Positions 45,118-53,798 of a stretch of DNA of 64,000 nucleotides are shown here, one piece after another. The notes below the pieces were generated by a model. That model saw only the letters and a program-made list of their open reading frames with translations, had not been told where the DNA came from and did not search any database. The position numbers and the translations under genes were made by a program. Source of the stretch: Bdellovibrio reynosensis (GTDB lineage: Bacteria; Bdellovibrionota; Bdellovibrionia; Bdellovibrionales; Bdellovibrionaceae); contig NZ_CP093442.1 of NCBI RefSeq assembly GCF_022814725.1, positions 62,001 to 126,000 of the forward strand, given 5' to 3'. How positions within the stretch are numbered: the stretch's first letter is position 1; every line of letters starts with the position of its first letter.

Positions 45118-45150
45118 ATCTCCCTTGTGTCGATACGACATTAGGGAGAT
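45118..45150 (+). promoter_or_regulatory. Hairpin or operator covering the ribosome binding site of the pseudopilin operon
   Basis: A 33-base dyad directly before the first ATG: ATCTCCCT (45118-45125) with AGGGAGAT (45143-45150), and inner TGTCG/CGACA around an ATA loop; 13 Watson-Crick pairs plus one G-U, with a single U-U mismatch. The AGGGAG Shine-Dalgarno lies wholly in the 3' arm. No T-run follows, so it is not a terminator. RNA-level control or a palindromic protein-binding site is inferred. Confidence 0.6.
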
Positions 45151-45156
45151 ATGACT

Positions 45157-47919
45157 ATGAAACCACTCAATAATAAAGGTAGTGCCTTTGTTCAGGCCCT
45201 CGTTGCCGTCGGTATTGTCGGTACGATGCTTTATTTTTTATCTCCAGAAGTTCTTAAGCATCGTCAACAAGTTCAAAAAACAGCTTCGATCATCACAGCC
45301 CGTTTAGCTTTGCATTCTATGGTGGATTTTACGTTGTTTGGTGTCAAACAGCGCTGGTGTTTTTCTAAAGATTGGATGCCAGAACCTTGCGGAGAAAGCT
45401 ATCCGCCAACAATGGCGCAAATTCTAAATCATAAAAGATCTGTTGAAAGACTTTTGATGAAAAATGAAACCGTTGCATTCTTGCGCGGTATGGGTGTTGC
45501 GAACCCTGAATCTGTACCTCTTGATGTTATCGACGAACGAATCAATATTTCTTCTTTCAGTGCCTTGCATCCGGTTTATAAAATCATCGCAGATCTAAAA
45601 GGTTATAAAGTCGAAGCAATCCATGTGCGCATTGAAAAAGACCGACGCCAAATTATTCCAGAATACGGTCGTGAAGTTTATTTAAAAATCACAGTCAGCT
45701 TGTTAGACAGACAAGGTAAGCCTATTGAAATTGGCGCAAGCAAACTGCGCACGATTTCTTATGTCGGAGTTTATCCACGCGAAGTGGGAAGCTTTGCTTT
45801 GATGGTTGCTAATGACCTTCACTTAAATGAAACCGCGGGCAGCAGTGCGGGGGATGCGAATTTAAAACAATTTGGTTCAAGAAATGTGGCTGCAAAATGG
45901 AAGGGCCTAGTATTTGAAAGCCCTGTGTACGTCAACGGGGATGTTCATTTACCAAAAGCGCCAGACATCAAAGTTGATAAATCCAACGGCGACACAGTTT
46001 ATACGCCAGTGACATTTAAAGAAAAATTAATTCTTGGTGGTGGCCAAGTCATGCGTAACGGGAAGGAATTTAAGCCTCGTTCTTCAGGAGCAGAGCTGGA
46101 TCAATTCTGGGCCCATGTTCGTCAATTTGGTGGGTTCCAAAAAGGTGTTGAAGTCGACGGCGATCGTGATGAGGGTCTTGATTACCTGTCTGGTTATAAA
46201 ACCGCTTCAGGGGCGGAAGATCCGCGCCTAATGGAAAAATGTATCTCGTACAATCTAGCTAAATATAATCTTAATAAAACAACAGATGCTGAGCTTACTG
46301 GTGAGCTTTTAAAGAACACCGGTTCAAAGGTTCAATACCGCATGGGTATGTCTGACAAGAACCGTTTCAATCCTCAGACGGGTGAAGTTGTTCGTCCTTC
46401 ATTGCAGCAAGCCGGTTGGTTTGGTGAAATCTTAAAGGACTGGAGTTTAAATAAAAAAGACGGTGCGATTGCGCGCTATCAAATGAATTTCGGCAGAATG
46501 AAAGTCGTCGGGGAAATTCCAGATGACGGAACTGTGACCTTAGCGCCAGAAATTAATTTAAAGCAGTTAAAAGAGAGATTGGATCGACAAATCACGGATG
46601 CTGAGTCGAATTTGTTATTCCAAAAAAGTCAGGTTGATCAATTAGAAAAACAAATCCGCCGTACTGAAGATGATATCTCTGATATGCAAAGGGAACTTCG
46701 GGATGAGCAGAATGATAAAGTTCCAAACGTAGGCAAGATTGCACGTTTACGTTACGAAATTGATAATGCTGAATATCGCGTGCGCAATATGCGCAACCAA
46801 CTAACGAAGCAAAAAAATGACGTGTATGAAGCAGAAACGAAACTATCGAATCTGCAAAGAACCCGTCGTGATGTTGCTAGTAAAGAAAATGTTCAGCCCA
46901 AAGTTCATATCACAATCAAAAAGCCGTTGGATCCAACCAAGCCAGGCAACAAAATGTCCAATCCATCTTTCCGTGATATGGAAGTGACATTTGAACATCC
47001 AGAAATGTTATTAAATTCTAACGGTGAGCCTTTAGATGTGTCATTGGCGTTTGAGGCTTATGACGTTTCATACTTCCAAGGTTCCTCTTTAAGAACTTGG
47101 TCGCAACAACAGTTGGGTAAAAACAAGGGTTGGTTGTTCTTTAGTCGTAACGGTGATGGCATGGCCGTATCACCTCGCTTAAGTACGGCTTTTGGTCAAT
47201 CCAAGGGCAATCTTCCTGATGATGAAGATCCGTTTATTGATTATGACATTGCCTGTGCTCAGTTAGGATCAGGAAGTTCCTCTGCTTTCGGTGGAACGGA
47301 TTGGTCTAAATCTTTTGCATCCAGTTCAAGACATTCTTGGTCGTTCACAAATAAATATGGTGAAGTGGATACGTTAGTATTTGACCATAACAATGCTTAC
47401 CGCGCACCAAATGGTGGTGGTACGGCGGTGTTCACGGTGAAATCGATTGCGAAGAACTGCGTAATTAAAGACAGTGCCAACTTCGTTTCAGGATTCTTAA
47501 ACTGTGAGCGTTTGGTGATTCAATCGCGCGCGACACCGCTAAGAATTATTGCTTCAATTATCGTGACCAAAGGGATCACCATTGCTGATGACGCGTACCA
47601 AGCGGGTATCACGTGGAGCACGATTTATCATCCCCAAGCGACTTTTGAACTTCGTCAGGCCAATGTTTTAAAAGGTCTAAATAACCAAGACTGTGCGACG
47701 ATCAATCGTTATCCCGTATGGCATCCATATCCATCGATGTCAGATGTGGCGAACCTTTATCGTTGTAATTCTATTTCGTTACGTTCAAAAGCCGATCCAT
47801 TCCGTTGGACTTCTGTTGATCCGGATTGTGGTTTGATGAACAACAGCAACTCGACAATGTGTAAAAACCGTTTGGTTCGCTTCTATGTTCTGGAAGTTTC
47901 AAGGGAGTCCGGCATATGA
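45157..47919 (+). CDS. Giant pilin-like protein with coiled coil
   Basis: 920 residues from ATG 45157, eight bases after AGGGAG; ATG 45151 is too close. Starts MKPLNNKGSAFVQALVAVGI, a prepilin-like leader: short basic part, Gly8 cleavage site, then a hydrophobic helix; position +5 is Gln, not the usual Glu. A coiled coil runs from about 470 to 575 (ERLDRQITDAES, DQLEKQIRRTEDDISDMQRE, RVRNMRNQLTKQKNDVYEAE). Several late cysteines. Far larger than usual pseudopilins (about 150-300 residues). Downstream genes overlap or adjoin it, forming an operon. Confidence 0.7.
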   Translation: MKPLNNKGSAFVQALVAVGIVGTMLYFLSPEVLKHRQQVQKTASIITARLALHSMVDFTLFGVKQRWCFSKDWMPEPCGESYPPTMAQILNHKRSVERLLMKNETVAFLRGMGVANPESVPLDVIDERINISSFSALHPVYKIIADLKGYKVEAIHVRIEKDRRQIIPEYGREVYLKITVSLLDRQGKPIEIGASKLRTISYVGVYPREVGSFALMVANDLHLNETAGSSAGDANLKQFGSRNVAAKWKGLVFESPVYVNGDVHLPKAPDIKVDKSNGDTVYTPVTFKEKLILGGGQVMRNGKEFKPRSSGAELDQFWAHVRQFGGFQKGVEVDGDRDEGLDYLSGYKTASGAEDPRLMEKCISYNLAKYNLNKTTDAELTGELLKNTGSKVQYRMGMSDKNRFNPQTGEVVRPSLQQAGWFGEILKDWSLNKKDGAIARYQMNFGRMKVVGEIPDDGTVTLAPEINLKQLKERLDRQITDAESNLLFQKSQVDQLEKQIRRTEDDISDMQRELRDEQNDKVPNVGKIARLRYEIDNAEYRVRNMRNQLTKQKNDVYEAETKLSNLQRTRRDVASKENVQPKVHITIKKPLDPTKPGNKMSNPSFRDMEVTFEHPEMLLNSNGEPLDVSLAFEAYDVSYFQGSSLRTWSQQQLGKNKGWLFFSRNGDGMAVSPRLSTAFGQSKGNLPDDEDPFIDYDIACAQLGSGSSSAFGGTDWSKSFASSSRHSWSFTNKYGEVDTLVFDHNNAYRAPNGGGTAVFTVKSIAKNCVIKDSANFVSGFLNCERLVIQSRATPLRIIASIIVTKGITIADDAYQAGITWSTIYHPQATFELRQANVLKGLNNQDCATINRYPVWHPYPSMSDVANLYRCNSISLRSKADPFRWTSVDPDCGLMNNSNSTMCKNRLVRFYVLEVSRESGI

Positions 47920-48392
47920 AGTCCATCATCAAGAATCAAAAAGGTATTTCGGTGCTAGAATCCCTGTTGGGATTAGCGATGATTACTTTGGTTGGCTCTT
48001 TCTTTATTTCAGGAACACTGTCGTTAAAGAAAGTAGCGAAAGAGAGTAAGACTAAAAATTCCCTTTACAAGCAAATCAACGACGTTATTGAAAGTATTCG
48101 TCCTAACGTGCGCATGTACCAGATCAACTATTTTAGTTCCGATCAAGAGCGCAACACCGCTTTAGCGTTAGAAGCCTTGCCGATGGCGTGGGGAAATGGG
48201 CTTATCAGCACAGCAGAAAAATGCAGTGGTTGTCCGGGACGCTTTGGATATGTCATTCAGACTTATCCAGGAATGAAAGGACTTTACCTAGTGACGGTGC
48301 GCTTAAGTCATCGTGACTGGGGCACACCGCCAGTAAACGGTCCTGCGGCTTACGGTTTCGTTGACTATCAATTTGTGGTGAATTCGCAATGA
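47916..48392 (+). CDS. Pseudopilin-like protein (type IV pilin/type II secretion minor pilin)
   Basis: 158 residues. ATG overlaps the upstream stop (ATGA). Prepilin leader MKSIIKNQKG, cleaved before ISVLESLLGLAMITL: Glu at +5 and a hydrophobic helix, the standard N-methylation site. Then a polar globular part with one CXXC (KCSGCPGRFG). Family level: GspI/PilV-like minor pilin; not assignable more closely. Confidence 0.8.
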   Translation: MKSIIKNQKGISVLESLLGLAMITLVGSFFISGTLSLKKVAKESKTKNSLYKQINDVIESIRPNVRMYQINYFSSDQERNTALALEALPMAWGNGLISTAEKCSGCPGRFGYVIQTYPGMKGLYLVTVRLSHRDWGTPPVNGPAAYGFVDYQFVVNSQ

Positions 48393-49360
48393 GGAATCAA
48401 AAAGGTTTTACTTTAGCAGAAATGGTTGTTGGTATCGCCCTCATGGGAATCATGGGGATGGTGGCGGCATCATTCTTTGTCTTTACGGCGAAAACAAAAA
48501 ACGAAATCACCAACGACATTGAAGATTCAGTGGATAACATTATCGCTGAACGTATGCTGTTAAAGGATTTAAAGAATTCAGAGCCATCTTTTAACAACTT
48601 ACTGACACTAGACGATCATGGTAATCGCTTCTTTGACTATGTTTCTGATCGCACAGATAAGAACGTAGATAACAGCGAACGCGTCTTTACTTTGACTGCA
48701 GCAGGCAAGAGTGAATTCATTTTCATTGCAACGTCAGATAAGATGGGTCCGGCCGTGATGTATACTCCGTCTATGGCGTATGATGTCGGGGCACCTTCTG
48801 GAAATCCCATGGTCGCATCAAATTTAAATTTCCGTTCACTTAATAAGAACGGAGCCTTAAATGTGACCGATCCCGATGAGCCTACAAGAAGACTTTGGAC
48901 GCCAGGAAGAATTTTAATGTTAGATTCGCCAGCGCTAGTCAGAGAGATGACAGCAACGGGCCCCAACTACAGTCGTCCGGCGCGATCACCGATTTTTCTT
49001 GGTGTGATTCCGTCAGAAGGCGAAGTGCGCTTGGCGCCAGTTATTTTAGGAAACATTTTAGATAGATCAAATCCGATGTATCCAAATGAGACGATTACTG
49101 ATGAAGATAAGTTCTTAAGAGATATACCGCCAATGGGCGGAGCTGCGCCGATTGTGCGCTTGAAACCTGTGATGATCATCAAGTATTATTTAGCTAGGGA
49201 TAAAATGGGGAAAGTCAATCTTATGCGATCCACTTTCAATGGGCAGCAGTTCATGGATGCTCAATTGTTTGCCGCAGATATTGAAAGCGTCGTATTTAGT
49301 CGTCGGGATGCACACGATTCGTTAATTTATTATCGAATTGTTCGTTCCGCGAAGAAATAA
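48389..49360 (+). CDS. Pseudopilin-like protein (GspJ/PilW-like)
   Basis: 323 residues. Start overlaps the previous gene stop (ATGA). Classical leader MRNQKG followed by FTLAEMVVGIALMGIMGM, with Phe+1 and Glu+5. Longer globular domain, without Cys, similar in size to PilW/GspJ minor pilins. Third gene of the operon. Confidence 0.85.
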   Translation: MRNQKGFTLAEMVVGIALMGIMGMVAASFFVFTAKTKNEITNDIEDSVDNIIAERMLLKDLKNSEPSFNNLLTLDDHGNRFFDYVSDRTDKNVDNSERVFTLTAAGKSEFIFIATSDKMGPAVMYTPSMAYDVGAPSGNPMVASNLNFRSLNKNGALNVTDPDEPTRRLWTPGRILMLDSPALVREMTATGPNYSRPARSPIFLGVIPSEGEVRLAPVILGNILDRSNPMYPNETITDEDKFLRDIPPMGGAAPIVRLKPVMIIKYYLARDKMGKVNLMRSTFNGQQFMDAQLFAADIESVVFSRRDAHDSLIYYRIVRSAKK

Positions 49361-49379
49361 GTGCCAGAGGGGGCCTTGT

Positions 49380-50543
49380 ATGTTTGGGAAAAAAATCTTT
49401 TTCATTCCGATGATCGCAGCGGTGGTAAGCCCAGCTTATGCCGAACAAGAACCTGCTTCTGTTAATTCCGGTGCCGGCGCAACGGCAGGCTTTCAAGGGG
49501 TTGTCCTTTCTGGACAAGCTTCAAGAGCAGGCGAAAGCGGTATTTCAATTAATATCTCTAATAGTTGTTTTGGAACGAACTTGCGTCACGTTTCAAATCC
49601 GATTGCTCCAACATCTGATGTCGTATTTTATCTTACGTTGAATGATAAAGGCACACTTCGCCAATACACGGTGAAATACCCAGCGCGGGTTGTGTCGATG
49701 GCAGGCAATGAATCTGTGATGGCAATTCCAGGAGGCGATGTTTCTGGGGGCGCAACAGCATCTTATGCCGGTAATAATGTGCGCATTAATATTCCAATTA
49801 ATTTCACTACCAAAGTGGATGAAGCAGGTAACATCAGTGATGACTTTGATGTCAAACTTCAAAGCGTTCGCTTTAAACAAGAGTTTGCTCCGGGCCAAGG
49901 GGCTCGTGGTGAGTACATGGGTTATAACGGGGACCTTTCAGGTAACGTTTATACTAGCAACTCTAAAGATGGTAAGAACTATTCTGTATCTGCTTTTTTC
50001 CCAGGTGAAAATGGGTTCTGTGGTGGTTACTTCTCGCCATTGATGGTTTTCTTTGATGATAAAAGACCGCAATTTTCTGCGACAGTGGATTTCCCTTTGA
50101 ATCCTTCCGGTCAAACTATGTGGCCTGAAAAAGGTTCACCGGGTGCGTTCATTGCCCTAGATCGCGATGGGAATAAAAAGATCACTAAAGCAGAAGAGCT
50201 TTTTGGTAACCAAGGTGATAAGTTCGCCAACGGTTTTGAAGTTCTTAAAGAGCTAGATTCAAACAAAGACTCTGTGATTGATGCTAAAGATGCCGATTTT
50301 GCGAAGTTATTGTTATGGTCTGATAACGGTGACGGGGTTTCAGCAGCCAAAGAATTGGTGCCACTAAAATCAAAAGTGAAATCGATCTCATTAAAATATG
50401 AAGCTGGAACAGTGAATGCCCTTGGTGATCGCGCTGAAGTGCGCGAGCGCAGTACCTTTGTCTTTGTAGAAAAAGGCAAAGAAAAGCAAGGCGTAGTTCT
50501 AGATATGTGGTTTGCTCCACGCGTGAAACAAGCTCAGAAATAA
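49380..50543 (+). CDS. Secreted EF-hand calcium-binding protein
   Basis: 387 residues from ATG 49380 with AGAGGGGG upstream. Signal peptide MFGKKIFFIPMIAAVVSPAYA. N-terminal 230 residues are beta-rich with two Cys (SNSCFGTN, NGFCGGYF). Then calcium-binding loops: LDRDGNKKITKAEE, LDSNKDSVIDAKD and SDNGDGVSAAKE, spaced as EF-hands. Last gene of the pseudopilin operon and followed by a strong terminator. Calcium-stabilised pilus tip or secreted effector is inferred. Confidence 0.75.
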   Translation: MFGKKIFFIPMIAAVVSPAYAEQEPASVNSGAGATAGFQGVVLSGQASRAGESGISINISNSCFGTNLRHVSNPIAPTSDVVFYLTLNDKGTLRQYTVKYPARVVSMAGNESVMAIPGGDVSGGATASYAGNNVRINIPINFTTKVDEAGNISDDFDVKLQSVRFKQEFAPGQGARGEYMGYNGDLSGNVYTSNSKDGKNYSVSAFFPGENGFCGGYFSPLMVFFDDKRPQFSATVDFPLNPSGQTMWPEKGSPGAFIALDRDGNKKITKAEELFGNQGDKFANGFEVLKELDSNKDSVIDAKDADFAKLLLWSDNGDGVSAAKELVPLKSKVKSISLKYEAGTVNALGDRAEVRERSTFVFVEKGKEKQGVVLDMWFAPRVKQAQK

Positions 50544-50566
50544 TCTTGAATAAAATGATATCTAAT

Positions 50567-50593
50567 AAAAGCGGAGCCAAAAGCTCCGCTTTT
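50567..50593. terminator. Intrinsic terminator of the pseudopilin operon
   Basis: AAAAGCGGAGC (50567-50577) pairs with GCTCCGCTTTT (50583-50593), followed by T-run. Perfect 11-bp stem. Confidence 0.88.
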
Positions 50594-50669
50594 TTCATTT
50601 AACATAGGACCTTTGCTTGTTGGCGGTATTATAAGCCTTGCTTCATAATTAGGGGGATAGGAGGCTGTT

Positions 50670-50951
50670 ATGGCTGCTCCCCTGATGGATTCCCCCAAGC
50701 AACCCCATGTGGGTCGTCCAAGCCAATTTGAAGAATACATAAATGAATTTGAAAAAGATGAAGGCCCGGCGATCAAAGATGAATTCATGGAGCCTGTCAT
50801 CCCTGTAGATCTTAAACACGTCAAAGAGGGTTTTTTAATCACCGTTCAACTGCCAGAAGCCGTTGATAGCGGCCATATTAAGATGAACGTGGAAGAAGGC
50901 ATTTTAACGATTCTTTTGCCAAAATCAGAAGAAACACAAAGTCATTCCTAG
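50670..50951 (+). CDS. Short Hsp20/alpha-crystallin-like protein
   Basis: 93 residues with GGAGG before ATG. The C-terminal half (VPVDLKHVKEGFLITVQLPEAV, EEGILTILLPKSEE) has the beta-strand pattern and the EGxLTI(L)xPK motif seen at the end of small heat-shock alpha-crystallin domains. At 93 residues it lacks the first strands and the C-terminal IXI tail, so it is a shortened family member or only a look-alike. Chaperone function is not certain. hutI follows 32 bases later. Confidence 0.5.
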   Translation: MAAPLMDSPKQPHVGRPSQFEEYINEFEKDEGPAIKDEFMEPVIPVDLKHVKEGFLITVQLPEAVDSGHIKMNVEEGILTILLPKSEETQSHS

Positions 50952-50983
50952 AATCCCCCCGTGCCCTATGTTTGAATGCATTC

Positions 50984-52222
50984 ATGGGCACACTCTTAAA
51001 AAATATCTCGACACTTTTGACTCTTGCTCCCGCTGCTGCCAAAGGCGGGCGTGGAGTTAAAGAAGCTGATTTAGGCATCCTATCAAACGCAAGTCTTCTT
51101 ATTGAAAAAGATAAGATCGCATGGGTGGGGACGGATAAAAAACTTCCTAAAGAGTTCGCTAAAAAAAATCACAAAGAAATAAACATGAAGGGCCGCACAG
51201 TGCTGCCTGGATTTGTAGAGTGCCACACCCATTTGATTTTTGCGGGCAATCGCGCGGCTGAATTTGAAATGCGCAATCAAGGGGCGTCTTATCAAGAAAT
51301 TGCAGCTAAAGGCGGCGGTATTTTGTCGACAATGAAAAACACCCGCAGTGCTTCTTTGAATGATCTAGTCAAAACCGGGCAGCAGCGGGCTGATCATTTT
51401 ATATCTCAAGGTGTAACAACTTTAGAAATTAAATCAGGGTATGCGCTGAATTTGAAAGATGAACTAAAGTGTTTACAAGCAGGGCAAAAAATTTCTGGTC
51501 TGCGCACAGTGAATACGTTCTTAGGCGCCCATGCTTTGCCGCCGGAATATAAAACCTACGAAGAATATTTAAGCTTTCTGGCTGATGAGGTTTTACCTGT
51601 TGTCGCGAAAAAGAAATTGGCGCGCCGGGTGGATGTTTTCGTTGAAAAGGGATTCTTCCCTGTTGAAGCCTCTGAAAAATACCTGCGTAAAGCGCAAAGC
51701 TTAGGTTTTGATCTCTTAGTGCATGCCGATCAGCTTTCATTAAGTGGGGGAAGTGATCTTGCCGTGAAGTTAGGGGCCTTGTCAGGGGATCACCTGTTGC
51801 AAGTCACAGAAAAAGAAATTTCATCTTTAGCTAAATCAGAAGTAACAGCAGTTCTTTTGCCGGCTGCGGATCTGTATATGAAAGTGAAATACCCAGCCGC
51901 TCGACAGATGATCGATGCGCGGGCTCGAGTTGCTTTAGCAACAGATTTTAATCCCGGCACCTCACCAACTCAGGATTTAAATTTAGTGGGTTTACTTGCG
52001 CGCTTAGAAATGAAAATGACTTTGCCAGAAGTGATCACTGCCTACACAGTGGGGGCTGCTCACGCTCTTAATTTACAAGGGGAAGTTGGATCTTTAGAGG
52101 TCGGAAAGTCTGCTGATATTTTGTGCATTGAACAAGATTGGAAGACTTTATTTTACAGCGTTGGTGAGTCGTCAAAGAAGCTTGTTTTTCAGAGTGGAAA
52201 AAAGGTTTTCACCAATCTTTAA
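50984..52222 (+). CDS. hutI: Imidazolonepropionase
   Basis: 412 residues from ATG 50984; a TTG at 50972 is in frame and no ribosome binding site is clear. Amidohydrolase that opens imidazolone propionate to formiminoglutamate, third step of histidine degradation. Metal-binding HXH in LPGFVECHTHLIFAGNRA, then QGASYQEIAAKGGGILSTM, EIKSGYALNL, LGAHALPPEY, VHADQLS and ATDFNPGT with a metal Asp. Located 25 kb from hutH-hutU; no hutG or hutF in the window. Confidence 0.95.
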   Translation: MGTLLKNISTLLTLAPAAAKGGRGVKEADLGILSNASLLIEKDKIAWVGTDKKLPKEFAKKNHKEINMKGRTVLPGFVECHTHLIFAGNRAAEFEMRNQGASYQEIAAKGGGILSTMKNTRSASLNDLVKTGQQRADHFISQGVTTLEIKSGYALNLKDELKCLQAGQKISGLRTVNTFLGAHALPPEYKTYEEYLSFLADEVLPVVAKKKLARRVDVFVEKGFFPVEASEKYLRKAQSLGFDLLVHADQLSLSGGSDLAVKLGALSGDHLLQVTEKEISSLAKSEVTAVLLPAADLYMKVKYPAARQMIDARARVALATDFNPGTSPTQDLNLVGLLARLEMKMTLPEVITAYTVGAAHALNLQGEVGSLEVGKSADILCIEQDWKTLFYSVGESSKKLVFQSGKKVFTNL

Positions 52223-52340
52223 TAGCTGTTCGCGTCACAAAATTGTCACAAAATTTAAGAATCTTAAAATTTCCTTTGAATAATGACCCCTTTTCTTCCT
52301 AGTCTTGGGGAAAGGGCGGATCTGTTTGGGGGGAAGAAGC

Positions 52341-52772
52341 ATGAGATCGTCATACACCACATTGATGCAGTCGAAGTATTTTAATCCTGCGTTTAATAGT
52401 GCCATCTTTGATGGACCACTTCGCATATACTTTGCTCAGTTTCATGAGGCTCTTGCTTTAAAAATTTATTTTCTAGTTCAGCAGAAATTGACTGATGAAG
52501 TAGTCAAAGCCAAGGAAGCCTCAAAAGCTTCAGGCGCAAACATCTTAGTGATGATTTATCCAACCACAGATGCTTTCGGATTGTCCTTTGAGTCGGCGAC
52601 ACATCCTCCGGGACCATTGATGGTTGAAAAGTGGCGCGAAGATGTGGTTGTGGGACTAAAAGGGCCTATTGAAGACGAGAACCTAGACCTTTTAATTGAT
52701 ACGCTTCGTCTTACAATGATCAACTGGCGTCCAGCCCCTCTAGAGGCGACTTCCGCTCCTGCGGAACTGTGA
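52341..52772 (+). CDS. Conserved-looking cytoplasmic protein, unknown
   Basis: 143 residues from ATG 52341 with GGGGGAAGAAG upstream. No signal peptide or membrane segment. Regions that look structured are KYFNPAFNSAIFDGPLRIYF, HEALALKIYFLVQQKL, ILVMIYPTTDAFGLSFE and the Pro-rich end INWRPAPLEATSAPAEL. No family recognised. It lies 12 bases before the tiny pilin-like gene and may be its partner. Confidence 0.65.
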   Translation: MRSSYTTLMQSKYFNPAFNSAIFDGPLRIYFAQFHEALALKIYFLVQQKLTDEVVKAKEASKASGANILVMIYPTTDAFGLSFESATHPPGPLMVEKWREDVVVGLKGPIEDENLDLLIDTLRLTMINWRPAPLEATSAPAEL

Positions 52773-52784
52773 TAGACTGCATAA

Positions 52785-52976
52785 ATGAAGAAAAACAATA
52801 AAGGTCAAATCGTGGTGGAGTACGTACTCCTCCTCGTTGTAGCAACAGGGGTTGCAGCCTTCCTGATAAGCCAGCTGGTCAGCAGAAATCCTGATGAGCC
52901 TGGTATTCTTGTAGCTAAATGGCACGGCATTTTGAAAGTCGTTGCGGACGATAAACCTGACGCTAGAAAAAAATAA
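52785..52976 (+). CDS. Tiny Flp-like pilin (class III signal)
   Basis: 63 residues: MKKNNKG followed by QIVVEYVLLLVVATGVAAFLI. Basic leader ending in Gly7, +1 Gln, Glu+5 followed by Tyr and a single long hydrophobic helix; this is the class III/Flp-type pattern of Tad pilins and of archaeal-like pilins. The short C-terminus (SRNPDEPGILVAKWHGILKV) is polar. No Tad machinery gene is in the window; processing by the enzymes of another pilus system is possible. Confidence 0.65.
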   Translation: MKKNNKGQIVVEYVLLLVVATGVAAFLISQLVSRNPDEPGILVAKWHGILKVVADDKPDARKK

Positions 52977-52995
52977 AAGAAGCAGGCACCCTCAA

Positions 52996-53766
52996 TTACA
53001 AAAAGGGATTGCCACGTTTTGTTAGTTCTTCTTCGATAGCTTGCTGCATTTTATCCTGAATATTTTCTGCTATCTCGTGCACTAACTCAGAATCGTTCAC
53101 TGCATTTGGTTTGTAAGGTAGGTGAATCGGTTCTAAGAATCTGATTCTCCATTTTGCTGGCAGGGGAATAATGTTTAATGGTAACGGGATCACTGTTCCT
53201 TTTAAGAACTTTGTGAATTTTAACTGCTTTAGATTGATATGTGTTTCTTCTGCACCTAAAACTACCACTGGAACAATCGGGCTTTGGGTTTCAAGCGCCA
53301 TTCTAACAAAACCGCGCTTAAATTCTTGAAGTTGATAGCGTTTGGAAGTGGGTTTGAAGTTTCCTTGTTCGCCCTCAGGGAATAAAACGATGGCATTGCC
53401 TTTTTTCAGAGCGTTTATTCCGTTTTCATAAGTAGCTTCAGTAAAACCCATTTTGTGAGCGGGGATCGCAGTGGTTTCAGTTAAAAACCAAAAGTGATGA
53501 GTTAAAACTCTTGGCACGCGCTTGGCTTCTTGCTGAACGATGTGTCCTAATAAGAAAGCATCAAAGCCGGAAAAACCAGAGTGATTCGGCGCAATGATGA
53601 CAGCACCCTTGCGGGGAATGTTCTCAATGCCAGAAATCTCCATGCGAAAATATTTGCGCAGAATTTCTAACAGAAAACGTGGCAACACGCGAAATATCAA
53701 AGTATCTCGATCGAGGTTGCGAAGTCCGAAGATTTTTTCGTTGGGTTTCTGCAAGAAATTCTTCAT
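52996..53766 (-). CDS. 1-acyl-sn-glycerol-3-phosphate acyltransferase-like protein
   Basis: 256 residues. PlsC-type domain: IIAPNHSGFSGFDAFLLG in the position of the catalytic HX4D motif but with two extra residues between His and Asp; LFPEGEQGNFKP in place of the EGTR motif; VPVVVLGAEETH. Adds acyl chains to a lysophospholipid or similar acceptor on the inner membrane. The altered motif spacing means the exact substrate is uncertain. Transcribed away from glpK. Confidence 0.8.
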   Translation of the reverse strand: MKNFLQKPNEKIFGLRNLDRDTLIFRVLPRFLLEILRKYFRMEISGIENIPRKGAVIIAPNHSGFSGFDAFLLGHIVQQEAKRVPRVLTHHFWFLTETTAIPAHKMGFTEATYENGINALKKGNAIVLFPEGEQGNFKPTSKRYQLQEFKRGFVRMALETQSPIVPVVVLGAEETHINLKQLKFTKFLKGTVIPLPLNIIPLPAKWRIRFLEPIHLPYKPNAVNDSELVHEIAENIQDKMQQAIEEELTKRGNPFL

Positions 53767-53798
53767 TATTATAGTTATTGTTTATGTGAGGAATACCT

